This document shows, piece by piece, positions 34,863 through 44,745 of a stretch of DNA of 64,000 nucleotides. Position 1 is the first letter of the stretch; every line of letters begins with the position of its first letter. The position numbers and the translations under genes were made by a program. Location of the stretch: positions 124,001-188,000 of the forward strand of contig CBDAQW010000033.1 in the NCBI GenBank assembly GCA_965199185.1, in the 5' to 3' direction. Source of the stretch: Endozoicomonas sp965199185. GTDB taxonomy: Bacteria; Pseudomonadota; Gammaproteobacteria; Pseudomonadales; Endozoicomonadaceae. The notes beneath the pieces were generated by a model. The model saw only the letters and a program-made list of their open reading frames with translations, ran no database searches and was not told the DNA's origin.

Positions 34863-36527
34863 ATGAAAACACTTGAAACAGATGTCGTTGTAATCGGCGG
34901 CGGAGCAACCGGAGCCGGCATATTAAGAGACTGCGCTTTGCGTGGTATCAAGGCCATTTTGGTAGAGCGCGATGACATTGCCAATGGCACTACAGGTCGT
35001 AACCATGGTTTGCTCCACTCCGGCGCCCGATACGCTGTCACTGATGGTCATTCTGCGGAAGAGTGTATTCGTGAAAATCGTATCCTCAAAAACATTGCTC
35101 GCCATTGTGTAGAGGAAACGGATGGCTTGTTTCTCACACTGCCTGAAGATGAGTTAAGTTTTCAGGAAAAGTTTATTGATTCCTGTACTGCCGCAGGGAT
35201 TGAAACCGAAGTATTAAGCCGGGATCAGGCTCTTCAACTGGAACCTAATGCTAACCCTGACATGCTCAGTGCCGTCAGAGTGCCGGATGGTACTTTAGAC
35301 CCCTTTCGTTTGACCTCTTCTAATATTCTTGATGCTGTTGAGCACGGTGCTCAGATACGTAGCTATAGCAAAGTGATTGGTCTGATTATCGAGCAAGGCG
35401 TGGTTTGTGGGGTGAACTGCATGAACACTAAAACCGGTGAGGCTTTTGCTATTCGTGCGCTTCAGGTGGTGAATGCTGCCGGCATCTGGGGGCAGCAGAT
35501 TGCTGAGTACGCTGACCTGTCCATAAAGATGTTCCCTGCTAAGGGTTCGTTACTGATTATGGATTACCGCATCAACTCCATGGTACTGAACCGCTGTCGT
35601 AAACCAGCCGACGCCGACATTCTGGTGCCTGGTGATACCATCTCTTTGATTGGCACCACCTCCAAAAAAGTGCCCTATGAAGAGATTGATCACATTAAAG
35701 TTGACGAAGATGAAATTGATATTCTGATCTCTGAGGGCGAAAAGCTGGCACCGGTATTAGGTAAGAGTCGTGTATTGCGAGCCTATTGCGGCGTTCGCCC
35801 ACTCATCGCGGTAGATGGTGATACGTCCGGGCGGAACATTAGCCGGGGTATAGTGATTCGTAATCATCAGGAAACCGATGCGCTGCCTGGCCTGGTCACC
35901 GTGGGTGGCGGAAAATTGATGACGTACCGGTTGATGGCGGAAATGACGACGGATGTTGTAGTCAAAAACCTTGGCAGTACAGCCCGGTGTTCTACCGCTG
36001 AAAGACCGCTTCCTGGTGCATCAAAAGGAGAACCTATCGAGTCTGTCAACATTAGTGTTCCGGTAAGTGCTTCTGCACGCTATCGTCACGGTGAAAGAGC
36101 AGAGCAATTCCTGAAAGAAAGTCCTGAATCGCAGGCGATCATTTGTGAATGTGAAATGATAACCCGTGGTGAACTGGAATACGCCATTTCAGATTTAAAT
36201 GCCCGCTCACTGGTTGATCTGCGCCGTCGAACCCGTCTTGGGATGGGGCCTTGTCAGGGAGAAGTCTGTGCCTGCCGTGCAGCAGATATTCTACAGAAAT
36301 CGCTGTCGATAGATGACATGGACAAAACCATTGTATCCAGCGTAGCAGAAGATTTGGATGAATTTCTGCAAGCCCGCTGGAAAGGCGTTCTGCCCATTCT
36401 CTGGGGTGATGCACTCCGTGAGGCCGATTTTACGTACTGGGCTTATCAGGGATTGCTGGGAGCCAGCAGTCTCAAAGAAACAGCCGCAACCCAAAATGCT
36501 CAAGAGGCTCAGTATTATGAAGTTTGA
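34863..36527 (+). CDS. glpA: Anaerobic glycerol-3-phosphate dehydrogenase subunit A
   Basis: The FAD-containing catalytic subunit that oxidises glycerol 3-phosphate to dihydroxyacetone phosphate. 554 residues (E. coli 542). The Rossmann motif VVVIGGGATGAGILRD is at the N-terminus, TTGRNHGLLHSGARYAV follows, and a C-terminal BFD-like [2Fe-2S] cysteine set (CECEMITRGE, then GPCQGEVCACR) is present. The start at 34863 aligns with E. coli GlpA (MKT...), although its Shine-Dalgarno is weak; a 14-codon upstream extension is open. Its stop overlaps the glpB start by 11 bases. Confidence 0.95.
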   Translation: MKTLETDVVVIGGGATGAGILRDCALRGIKAILVERDDIANGTTGRNHGLLHSGARYAVTDGHSAEECIRENRILKNIARHCVEETDGLFLTLPEDELSFQEKFIDSCTAAGIETEVLSRDQALQLEPNANPDMLSAVRVPDGTLDPFRLTSSNILDAVEHGAQIRSYSKVIGLIIEQGVVCGVNCMNTKTGEAFAIRALQVVNAAGIWGQQIAEYADLSIKMFPAKGSLLIMDYRINSMVLNRCRKPADADILVPGDTISLIGTTSKKVPYEEIDHIKVDEDEIDILISEGEKLAPVLGKSRVLRAYCGVRPLIAVDGDTSGRNISRGIVIRNHQETDALPGLVTVGGGKLMTYRLMAEMTTDVVVKNLGSTARCSTAERPLPGASKGEPIESVNISVPVSASARYRHGERAEQFLKESPESQAIICECEMITRGELEYAISDLNARSLVDLRRRTRLGMGPCQGEVCACRAADILQKSLSIDDMDKTIVSSVAEDLDEFLQARWKGVLPILWGDALREADFTYWAYQGLLGASSLKETAATQNAQEAQYYEV

Positions 36528-37836
36528 TAGCCTGATTATTGGAGGTGGTCTGGCAGGTTTGGTTTGCGGTATTCGCTGCGCTGAAGCCGGACTAAAAACC
36601 GGTATCGTCTCTAAAGGGGAAAGTGGCCTTGCCTTCGCGTCAGGGACTATTGATTTATTGGGGCATGATGTTTATGGCAAGCCATTAGAAAATCCATTTG
36701 ATGGTATTGAGCAATTAATCCGCAAGCAGCCAGAGCATCCCTATGCACGCCTGGGGCTGAGTAATATCAAATCGGCTATGAGCTGGTTTCAAGCGTTATC
36801 AGATGCCATGGAAATACCCTATAGTCCTTTGCAGAAAGGTGAAAATCATCAGCGCTTAACCGCTTTGGGGGCATTGCGACCAACGTATTTTGCGCCAGCT
36901 TCCATGACGAAATTACCAGTGACTCAGACCGCCAGAGATTTACAGCGTGTTGCTGTGATCAATATAAAAGGGTTCAGGGATTTTCAGCCCGATCTTGCCG
37001 CTGAGAACTTACAACAGGAGCCTGACTTTGCCGATGTGGAGATAATCAGTCGCACCATCAGCCTGCGCCCTTCTATTCTGAGTAACCGTGATTCAAACAC
37101 CATGCGTTCGGTCGAGTTATCTCGCCAGTTGGATAATGACCAGGCTATTGAGGTGTTAGGTAATAAAATTAAGGCCGAGGTTGGTCGTGTTGACCTGGTG
37201 CTGATTCCAGCAGTACTGAGCATGGATCATGGTGTCGAGCGCATACAGCAACTCGGAGAACTGCTGGGCTGTGACGTCTGTGAGTTGGCAACACTGCCTC
37301 CTTCTTTACCGGGTATTCGCCTTTCCAATCGTTTGCATCGCCGGTTTCATCGTCTTGGCGGATTGATAATGTCGGGCGATCAGGTTCAGAAAGGCGTCAT
37401 CAATGATAGTGTTGTTCAGTCATTGAATACTCATGCCAACACACAAATTCCACTGGCTGCCGACCATGTGGTGCTGACTTCAGGCAGCTTTATGAGCAGT
37501 GGTCTGATGGCTGACCGGCAGAAGATTTATGAACCGGTTTTCGGCCTTGACGTTAACACTGAACTGCCCAGAAGCCAGTGGGCAAATCATCATTTCCTAA
37601 ATGGTAAACCCCATGCCTTTGCCAGCTTTGGCGTAGTAACAAATGATGAACTGCGACCCAGTCAATCCGGTAAGACCATCAATAACCTCTATTGTGCCGG
37701 TAGTATTCTTGGTCATGCACAACCGGTGGAAGAGGGCAGTGCTGGTGGTATTGCTATTTCGACAGGCTGGGCAGTAGCAGAAATGATTATTGAACAAAGC
37801 TGCGCTAAACAGGGGGTAAACGACTATGTCCGTTAA
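36517..37836 (+). CDS. glpB: Anaerobic glycerol-3-phosphate dehydrogenase subunit B
   Basis: A 439-residue flavoprotein subunit with N-terminal MKFDSLIIGGGLAGLVCG (dinucleotide-binding) and C-terminal NLYCAGSILG with a GSAGGIAISTG end, as in E. coli GlpB (419). It is thought to pass electrons between GlpA and the iron-sulfur subunit GlpC. The reading frame is open 53 codons upstream inside glpA, but the start at 36517 has AAGAGG and the family N-terminus. Coding ends overlap both glpA and glpC by 11 bases, indicating translational coupling. Confidence 0.94.
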   Translation: MKFDSLIIGGGLAGLVCGIRCAEAGLKTGIVSKGESGLAFASGTIDLLGHDVYGKPLENPFDGIEQLIRKQPEHPYARLGLSNIKSAMSWFQALSDAMEIPYSPLQKGENHQRLTALGALRPTYFAPASMTKLPVTQTARDLQRVAVINIKGFRDFQPDLAAENLQQEPDFADVEIISRTISLRPSILSNRDSNTMRSVELSRQLDNDQAIEVLGNKIKAEVGRVDLVLIPAVLSMDHGVERIQQLGELLGCDVCELATLPPSLPGIRLSNRLHRRFHRLGGLIMSGDQVQKGVINDSVVQSLNTHANTQIPLAADHVVLTSGSFMSSGLMADRQKIYEPVFGLDVNTELPRSQWANHHFLNGKPHAFASFGVVTNDELRPSQSGKTINNLYCAGSILGHAQPVEEGSAGGIAISTGWAVAEMIIEQSCAKQGVNDYVR

Positions 37837-39034
37837 TCTGGCGCTGTTAGATACTACGTTTGATCAATGCATCAAATGCACTGTTTGCACAACAAAATGC
37901 CCGGTGGCAGAAGTTCAACCAAACTATCCGGGCCCTAAACAGTCTGGGCCAGACGGTGAGCGCCTGCGCATGAAAGGGGCTGATTATTACGATGAATCCC
38001 TGAAGTACTGTACCAACTGCAAGCGTTGTGAAGTCGCCTGTCCTTCCGGTGTCCAAATTGGCTCAATTATTTATAAGGCAAAAATACGTTCAGGTCGTCA
38101 TAAGCCAGTTTTGCGTGATTATATTCTCAGTCATACGGATCTGATGGGCGCTGTTGCAACACCTTTTGCGCCGGTAGTGAATGCAGTGACCAAAGTAAAA
38201 CCGGTTCGCAAGGTGCTGGATAAGTTGCTCAAGGTAGATGAACGCCCAGTTATGCCTGAATATACCTGGAAAACCTTCAGACAGTGGTATGCCAAAGATT
38301 GCCCGGATCAATCGGTATATAAACGACAGATTAGTTATTTTCATGGATGTTACGTCAACAGTAACGACACCAGCGTTGGGAGGGATTTGGTGAAAGTGCT
38401 GAACGCCATGCAGATCGGCGTGCAACTGTTGAAAAAAGAGAAATGCTGCGGTGTACCATTGATCGCCAATGGCTTTATGAATAAAGCTCAGGCCAATGCG
38501 AAGCTGAACACAGAACAATTTGCCGATGCTCTTAATAATGAGTCTGAATGTGTGATTTCCACCTCATCCAGTTGTGTTATGACCATTCGTGATGAGTATC
38601 ATAGTCTGTTGGAAGTGGATAACCGTGACCTGGTGGATCGCATTCATCTATTCAATACATTTCTGGTCAATGAATTCGAAAATGGTAATGTACCGGACAT
38701 GAAGCCGGTGAATATCAAAATTGCCTATCACAGCCCATGCCATTTGATTCGTGTCGGCGGTGTCGTGTTTACCCTCGAAATCTTGCGTCGTATTCCCGGT
38801 GTTGAGCTGCATATGCTCGATCAGCGTTGTTGTGGTCAGGCGGGTACCTATGGTTTCAAAAAAGAGAACTATGACACTTCACAGGCCATTGCTGCACCTG
38901 TATTTGAACAGATCAAGAGTATTGATCCTGATTATGTGGTGACTGATTGCGAAGCCTGCAAAATGCAGGTGGAATCAGGAACGGATTATTCTGTTTTGCA
39001 CCCGTTGTCAGTTTTGGCAAGAGCTCTGGTTTGA
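37826..39034 (+). CDS. glpC: Anaerobic glycerol-3-phosphate dehydrogenase iron-sulfur subunit C
   Basis: A 402-residue protein (E. coli 396) that links GlpAB to the membrane and menaquinone. Two 4Fe-4S motifs near the N-terminus (CIKCTVCTTKCPV, CTNCKRCEVACPSG) are followed by two CCG domains (CCGVPL near residue 210 and CCGQAGTYGF near 335). Its start overlaps the glpB stop by 11 bases. It ends 17 bases before the convergent LRR gene. Confidence 0.95.
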   Translation: MSVNLALLDTTFDQCIKCTVCTTKCPVAEVQPNYPGPKQSGPDGERLRMKGADYYDESLKYCTNCKRCEVACPSGVQIGSIIYKAKIRSGRHKPVLRDYILSHTDLMGAVATPFAPVVNAVTKVKPVRKVLDKLLKVDERPVMPEYTWKTFRQWYAKDCPDQSVYKRQISYFHGCYVNSNDTSVGRDLVKVLNAMQIGVQLLKKEKCCGVPLIANGFMNKAQANAKLNTEQFADALNNESECVISTSSSCVMTIRDEYHSLLEVDNRDLVDRIHLFNTFLVNEFENGNVPDMKPVNIKIAYHSPCHLIRVGGVVFTLEILRRIPGVELHMLDQRCCGQAGTYGFKKENYDTSQAIAAPVFEQIKSIDPDYVVTDCEACKMQVESGTDYSVLHPLSVLARALV

Positions 39035-39051
39035 TCTGATTTAATGCGTCA

Positions 39052-40047
39052 TCAGTGGGATGGCGCATCAAAAGCTTCTTCAATCAGCCAGCCGATCGAG
39101 CGAATCGGTAATGACAGTATTTGGGATAGAAGGTCAATTTGTAACAAGCGACGGTTGTGAGACACAACCTTGGTAGTGGCTTGTACGGTTTGGCTGAGAT
39201 CGCTATGAGTAGCCTCTGAAGAAGCCGTTACAACATTGTCGCAGACTTGCTGTGATAGCCTGACATCTGTGTGAGCTGGAATAACGAGGTAGGCTGAGTA
39301 GCTTGGTTCAGTTTCTTTAGCGCCAATCAGTGGATGGTCACTGGTATTATCAACTGTCGTTCGAGTTGGTGTGACATTAGAGCAGAAATCAAGAGCATCC
39401 AATACTCGCGTGGCACCATTGGTATCGTCTACAAATGTGACCGCTTCGGGCTTCAAATAAATGATGAGCCCCGGGATACCAATGTGGCTGATGGGTATTG
39501 TATGAATGTTGGTGTCAGCGACATAGAGCTTTGCCAGTCGCTTATACTGGGTTGAGAGATCAGGCAATGTTTCTATAGGGTTGTGAGATAGATCGAGCAC
39601 TTCCAGGCAATCCGAAAAAGCGGCCTGATCAATGTAAGAGATATTGTTATGAGAAAAATTTGCTCTCAGAGAGTAACCAGAATTACCGGGACTACAGCCT
39701 CGACAATAAGTGCAATGTTTTAGTGCGTTTATCCGGTTGTAGCTTAAATCAATGTCTTGTAACCACCAGAAACCATTTAGATTGTCGATATCGCCCAAGC
39801 AAGAATGTTGGCCATTAAAAGAGGAGGCTTTTTCCTGAGGCGCCGCAAATGTTCCTCTCAGATCTTCGGGGGCTGGTAAGCGGGTGTAGTTGGTTTGGTC
39901 GCACCATAGATCCATATGACGATAATTCAGCTGGCAGTCACTATAAGTGACATTGCCGTGAGAGCAATAGGGTTCTGCGAATGAAAGACCTGGAATCATC
40001 AGTAGAAATATCAACAGAAAGGCTGGTATCAGTTCTCGAAGAGGCAT
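39052..40047 (-). CDS. Exported leucine-rich-repeat protein, paralogue
   Basis: A 331-residue protein with a signal peptide (residues 1-24, LLIFLLMIPGLSFA), a cysteine-rich N-cap (C28, C37, then HMDLWCDQTNYTRLP), and LRR-like units at about 90-190 (LQDIDLSYNRINAL, LRANFSHNNISYID, LEVLDLSHNPIETLP, LAKLYVADTNIHTIP). The N-cap and last repeat (IS.I.[IV]PG) closely mirror the protein at 31784-32890, so the two are paralogues. Unlike that gene it lacks a clear C-terminal membrane helix; the C-terminus is amphipathic. It is convergent with glpC. Function unknown; a secreted host-interaction protein is inferred. Confidence 0.75.
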   Translation of the reverse strand: MPLRELIPAFLLIFLLMIPGLSFAEPYCSHGNVTYSDCQLNYRHMDLWCDQTNYTRLPAPEDLRGTFAAPQEKASSFNGQHSCLGDIDNLNGFWWLQDIDLSYNRINALKHCTYCRGCSPGNSGYSLRANFSHNNISYIDQAAFSDCLEVLDLSHNPIETLPDLSTQYKRLAKLYVADTNIHTIPISHIGIPGLIIYLKPEAVTFVDDTNGATRVLDALDFCSNVTPTRTTVDNTSDHPLIGAKETEPSYSAYLVIPAHTDVRLSQQVCDNVVTASSEATHSDLSQTVQATTKVVSHNRRLLQIDLLSQILSLPIRSIGWLIEEAFDAPSH

Positions 40048-40263
40048 TGGTCTGTACTTCTTTGATGGTCGGATTTGTTAGTTAGATTTATTGTTTAGAC
40101 GCAAAGGATAGTACATAGATAGCGCATAATGCAGGAGTATGAGGTAGGTGTGTCGTTTTCAGGGGGGGGAAAACCAACCGGCGGAGTTTGAGAAAAAGGC
40201 GGGTGAAACACTTTTTTGTGGAACACCCTTTTGTGAAATTCCCTTTTTCTCTATCAAGAGAAA

Positions 40264-40518
40264 TTATTTATCATTAGCTTCCCAGGCTTTTAATTTTTGA
40301 TAGAGTTTGTCTTTCAGATACACACGTTCTGTTTTCAGCTCAACAAAATGCTCATCAGTGGTTGGAACTTGATTACCTTCAAGGTTAAGAATATCTGCAT
40401 TAACGGCTTCGAAGCGGTCGTGCAGTTTTTTAAAATCAGGATCGTCAAGGTGTTGAGGTGTGATTAGATGGTCAAGGGTTTCAAAGCTATCAGTAAGGTC
40501 TTCTTTTTTTGTTAGCAT
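40264..40518 (-). CDS. YdcH-like DUF465 small protein
   Basis: An 84-residue charged helical protein. The pattern DHLITPQHLDDPDFKKLHDRFEAVN, with a following ILNLEGN and ending LKTERVYLKDKLYQKL, matches the DUF465/YdcH family of small cytoplasmic proteins whose function is not established. Slightly longer than the usual ~75 residues. The start has GAGGAG about 12 bases upstream. It is divergent from the OTU gene. Confidence 0.75.
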   Translation of the reverse strand: MLTKKEDLTDSFETLDHLITPQHLDDPDFKKLHDRFEAVNADILNLEGNQVPTTDEHFVELKTERVYLKDKLYQKLKAWEANDK

Positions 40519-40732
40519 AATCGTGCAGTCTCCTCACATTATTGAAAAAACATTCCTCACCGGCCTTCCTGACATCATTGGCTGATGCTGATTGCTCCTG
40601 ATTCCAATGTACTCTACTAAAGCAGTCCAAAACCTTGCACGATGTCAATGAAATGATAATTATGGCACTTGCTCTCGTTTTGCTTTCCTGTGCTATTTTA
40701 ATCGCTCAGACAAAAATAATGGCAATAAACTG

Positions 40733-43700
40733 GTGGCAGTCCGTCGATATGTAGTGATCCTGTTTATCCTGTCTGCAGTGGCCTGTTTCACGGAGGCTGT
40801 TGCGCAGAGCCCGCGAAAAAATAAGCAATGGGCATTGTGGATGCTGGCATCTGAGTACACAGGTTATGAAACCTCGCCGATGTATCTTGTTTCCCCATTT
40901 GGCACTCAAATCAAGCATGAGACAGTGGGCGGCTCGACTTATACTGCTTTTTTGCCAACAGCCCCTGTGAGCGGCTGGGCTATAACATCCAGCAACTATA
41001 TTACACAGTGGATATACAGCTCAATCGATAGCCGGTACGCCCATACCCCCTTTGTGAATGATGGGATCATTACAGGGCCGGAGCAGGAAATTTATACACT
41101 GCTTATTTTTCCCTCTCTCTATGAAAGCCTCCAGGTGGAGCTTGAAAAACGGCAAGATGTCAGCAATCAAAAAAGCAGAGTGCTCAGTATTGAGACAGGT
41201 ATGCCTGAAGCTTTGAACAGGCGATTATCAAGCATCCGAGGCGTGGTGCAATATTTCGATGAAGCGGGGCTCCTGCGTATAGAGATTGATCTGACTGATC
41301 TGGAAAAACCTGAGCGCATTCAGATTCCGGCCACAAAATTCCTCAGGGTAACTTACGGTCAACAAATCTTGTACCAGTACAGGGCTCGCAATGATGAGCT
41401 TCACAAGGTAACTCAAGAGGGTGAAGAGAAGAAGGCAGTGGAGAGAAAGAAGGCCGAACAGTCTCCGGCGTATTGTGAAAGAGATGACCCGATTCTCAAT
41501 GAAGATAGTGCCATCATTGCCTTTTATCCACCTGCAATACACATTAATGGTCAAGTCGGTAAGTATGAATCCTGGTTCTGGCGAATAAGTGCTTCTAACC
41601 ATCAAAAAGAGGGTTCAAAAGGGAAAAAAATGACAGAGCTTCAGGATAATAAATCGATAGCTCATAAAGCAAAAAAAGGAAAAATGAGACGCAGATCCGG
41701 AAAGACAAAAACACAGGATCGATTTATAGGTACGATGCCAAAGCAGCCTCTGTTTAGTCTTTTTGCTTTAGAAAGCAAAATTAATAATATTTCTGGCAGA
41801 GTAAATAATATTGCTGTAGCTATCGATCATGATAAAGAATTTGATGATGAGTCTGTCGTGCAGAGCTGTCATCAACTTATTGAGGTGCTTGAGGATTTCA
41901 GGAAGTTGACATTCAATGTCCGGCAATATTCAAATTTTCAGAAAAAAATAATGACGAGTGAAGAAATAGGTGTATTGAAAGAAGATAGCCTGAAGGCAGG
42001 AGAAATTGAGTTAAAAAGTACTTCAAAGCTGCTAGATAATATTGCGGCTGTTTTTGATCAATATTTAAGAAAAATAGAGGTTTATGTAAAGAAAGAAAAA
42101 TCTTTTCTAAATGTGGTAGATAATAAAAAACAAAGTCTTATAGATGTGGTTTATTTTTTTTCAAAACTGTACCCAGATATCACAGCAAGTACTCACTATG
42201 ATGCAAGTCTTGTCGGTTTGTATAATTCGGTTAATTATTCAGTATTGTTTTTCCTTTCATGGCTGTTACGAGAAACTCATTGTGATGGAGGGAGGTTGGC
42301 GATTTTTGTTGAAAATAAATGGGCTGATATAGCCTTGGTTATGAAGCATCTTTTAGCGCAGAAAAAAAACAAGTTTATTAAAAAAAGAATAGATCATATC
42401 TCTCAAATGATGGTCTTGTTTCATATGAACAGTTTTATGGGCATGGACTTGGGTCGCTATTTATGGTTTGAGCAAGTGTTTTATCAGCTTGATTTGAATG
42501 TTGAAAAAGAATTGAAAAAAATCAGAACAAGATTGAAAGAATTAAAATTGAATGTAAAGCTCTGGGATGAGAAAGTTGCTGTATATTGTATAGATAAACA
42601 AAAATACCAGATGATGGAGGGTGAACAGCTACCGGATGTATTTTTAGAGGCCTATAGGTCAAACGAAAAGATCATTAGAGAAGCTAAAAAAATGAGAGAC
42701 GATGGAGGTGTATCAGAGCGGGCTGGAAAGGATGAGAGTAAAGAGAACGTTGATCGTCTTGATCTTGTGAAAACACTTAAATGGAAGGGGCTTTATAAAC
42801 AAGCTAATCATAAAGTAAAAAACAATCAGAGGGATGAAGCTATTGGTTTGTTTAATGAGGCGTTGAAATGCAATCCTGGCCTCTATGCTGTGGCAAGTAC
42901 ATTGTCCTCTATCGCAGATGCTTATTGCCCACTACATATTGATGATCTTGAAGAAATTTCAGCTCTTCATAAAGAGATAGTTGATCTGTATAGACAGCAG
43001 TCCAGGCAACAAAGCAGGCAAGAAGAATTCATTGAAGGTGATGGTGTTCAGGTTCTTGATGAAGCTATATTGACAGCTATTTCGGAAAAATTGATCGAAT
43101 TTAAAGCAGAGAAAATATCCGGAATTAAAAGAGCAACTAACTATCATCGAAAAGCGATTAAAGCAATAAATATGGTTCGTTCCAGAGAGGTAGTCACTAC
43201 TGTTGGCACTAAACAGATTGTCAATTTGATCTATATTATTATTGCTGAGGAAGAGCAGTTGGTTTTGCTGAATAGAGAATTGAAGGAATCTGTCAGGTTA
43301 TTAACTGAGTGTTACAAAATAAGGAAACAACTTTATTCTAGACGATTCGAAGGTTCATATTATCAACTGCCGAACCCTCAAAAAATAGAGCTGACCGCCC
43401 AGTCTGAATTGAAAAGTTTAGAAGATAAAATAAGAAATGACGCTTTAATGGGAAGTTCAATGGGAAGTTCAATGTCAAGAAAGCTGCAGGAAATGTCAGA
43501 CGCTGTTGATGCTGATGTACGTTACTTTCGGCGTATCGCCACAGACGCCGTCAAAGCTCAACGCGCGTTTACAGGTGTCATTGATATATTCGATCAGCGT
43601 ACTATAGAAAATAACGGACAGCGGACGAGTAATGCAGCAACTCCGGACGAACACAGAACCGATTTATCGACTTCGGATATCCATCAGGGCTTACAGGGAG

Positions 43701-44314
43701 ACCTGTACGCACAACTTGAGTTTTATATGCAGAGTGTTCAATTGAGAATTATTGATGTCCCTCGTGATGATTACTGTATGTATCATGCCGTATCCCATTG
43801 GATGAATCATCATAGGCTCGGTTTAAATGGAGCGCCTCCGCAATCAGGCAAACAACTTTTTGCACAGTTGCGTCCAATTGCCATTCAGTTTGCAGATCAA
43901 TCGGAACAAAACGCTGAGTTGAATGAAATTGTAGCTGCATTTTCAGCAGGCTCTCGAGGTCGGCAAATCTGGGGGACGGATAACATGCTCCGCTACCTGG
44001 TCGCGCCGGTACTTGAGGTGTCGATATTGATGTTTACCCCTCTTTTGACCAATGAAGATGGGGGCTTTTCTGCCACCTTATACCATCAGGATGGAGATAT
44101 GAGTTCCATTCCTTTAGATGCAATCCCAGAATTTCTCAGCCAGACTCCCAATGTATTAATGTTGCTTCATCATATCGATCATTGGCAGCTGGTTATGCCC
44201 GAGTATCTGGGAGTAAACGGCTCTGATCGTGTAATGAATGAGGCAATCGCGGATACTGCACCAAATACTTTCAATCTATTGGGTCGTCCAGCGCCTTTTG
44301 GCTTCAGTCAGTAG
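40733..44314 (+). CDS. Large exported protein with C-terminal OTU-like cysteine protease domain
   Basis: An 1193-residue protein starting with GTG at 40733. Residues 1-24 (VVILFILSAVACFTEAVA) look like a signal peptide. A beta-rich N-terminal region with a charged linker (about 290-335) precedes long helical, coiled-coil-prone stretches; a TPR-like helix pair lies at about 682-735 (NQRDEAIGLFNEALKCNP). The C-terminus (about 1000-1160) has the OTU plan: catalytic C1015 in DVPRDDYCMYHAVS, the RGRQIWGTDNMLRYL helix, and H1150 in LLHHIDHWQLV. OTU proteases cleave ubiquitin chains in eukaryotes and in effectors of intracellular bacteria; activity here is inferred. The middle is AT-rich. The start is uncertain because no good Shine-Dalgarno precedes GTG. 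IS66 is inserted 20 bases after the stop. Confidence 0.75.
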   Translation: MAVRRYVVILFILSAVACFTEAVAQSPRKNKQWALWMLASEYTGYETSPMYLVSPFGTQIKHETVGGSTYTAFLPTAPVSGWAITSSNYITQWIYSSIDSRYAHTPFVNDGIITGPEQEIYTLLIFPSLYESLQVELEKRQDVSNQKSRVLSIETGMPEALNRRLSSIRGVVQYFDEAGLLRIEIDLTDLEKPERIQIPATKFLRVTYGQQILYQYRARNDELHKVTQEGEEKKAVERKKAEQSPAYCERDDPILNEDSAIIAFYPPAIHINGQVGKYESWFWRISASNHQKEGSKGKKMTELQDNKSIAHKAKKGKMRRRSGKTKTQDRFIGTMPKQPLFSLFALESKINNISGRVNNIAVAIDHDKEFDDESVVQSCHQLIEVLEDFRKLTFNVRQYSNFQKKIMTSEEIGVLKEDSLKAGEIELKSTSKLLDNIAAVFDQYLRKIEVYVKKEKSFLNVVDNKKQSLIDVVYFFSKLYPDITASTHYDASLVGLYNSVNYSVLFFLSWLLRETHCDGGRLAIFVENKWADIALVMKHLLAQKKNKFIKKRIDHISQMMVLFHMNSFMGMDLGRYLWFEQVFYQLDLNVEKELKKIRTRLKELKLNVKLWDEKVAVYCIDKQKYQMMEGEQLPDVFLEAYRSNEKIIREAKKMRDDGGVSERAGKDESKENVDRLDLVKTLKWKGLYKQANHKVKNNQRDEAIGLFNEALKCNPGLYAVASTLSSIADAYCPLHIDDLEEISALHKEIVDLYRQQSRQQSRQEEFIEGDGVQVLDEAILTAISEKLIEFKAEKISGIKRATNYHRKAIKAINMVRSREVVTTVGTKQIVNLIYIIIAEEEQLVLLNRELKESVRLLTECYKIRKQLYSRRFEGSYYQLPNPQKIELTAQSELKSLEDKIRNDALMGSSMGSSMSRKLQEMSDAVDADVRYFRRIATDAVKAQRAFTGVIDIFDQRTIENNGQRTSNAATPDEHRTDLSTSDIHQGLQGDLYAQLEFYMQSVQLRIIDVPRDDYCMYHAVSHWMNHHRLGLNGAPPQSGKQLFAQLRPIAIQFADQSEQNAELNEIVAAFSAGSRGRQIWGTDNMLRYLVAPVLEVSILMFTPLLTNEDGGFSATLYHQDGDMSSIPLDAIPEFLSQTPNVLMLLHHIDHWQLVMPEYLGVNGSDRVMNEAIADTAPNTFNLLGRPAPFGFSQ

Positions 44315-44412
44315 CTAGGTGTCATGGGTTTAAAGTAAGCGTCAGCCAAAACCCATCTACCCAGCCTTACCGCCAATCCGGATACTGATGCTTCCAGCTT
44401 TCAGGAGGCAAC

Positions 44413-44745
44413 ATGTCCGAAAAACAACAATTCTGGTTTCAGCACATCGAACAATGGCAGCAAAGCGGACTTTCTCAGGCGGAATACGCTCGTCAGCAGA
44501 AACTGTCCATCAAATCTTTCGGCTATTACCGTCGTCGCTACAGGCAACAATCGGCCCCTGATAAAAAGCCGACCCCTCTATTACCAGTCACTGTAGCCAA
44601 TATCGAGACCAATTCGCCCCCTGCTCAACCAGGAACGACCGGCATCACCCTGACCAGCCCCTCCGGGTTTCGTATCGAACTGGCACCGGGATTCGACCCC
44701 CAGACCTTGCGAACCGTACTGCAAACCCTGGAGGTTGCAGCATGA
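44413..44745 (+). CDS. tnpA: IS66 family accessory protein TnpA
   Basis: A 110-residue protein with a helix-turn-helix-like N-terminus (HIEQWQQSGLSQAEYARQQ, then FGYYRRRYRQQ), the first ORF of IS66-type elements. It is needed with TnpB for full transposition in the family. Its stop overlaps the tnpB start (ATGA at 44742-44745). Confidence 0.9.
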   Translation: MSEKQQFWFQHIEQWQQSGLSQAEYARQQKLSIKSFGYYRRRYRQQSAPDKKPTPLLPVTVANIETNSPPAQPGTTGITLTSPSGFRIELAPGFDPQTLRTVLQTLEVAA

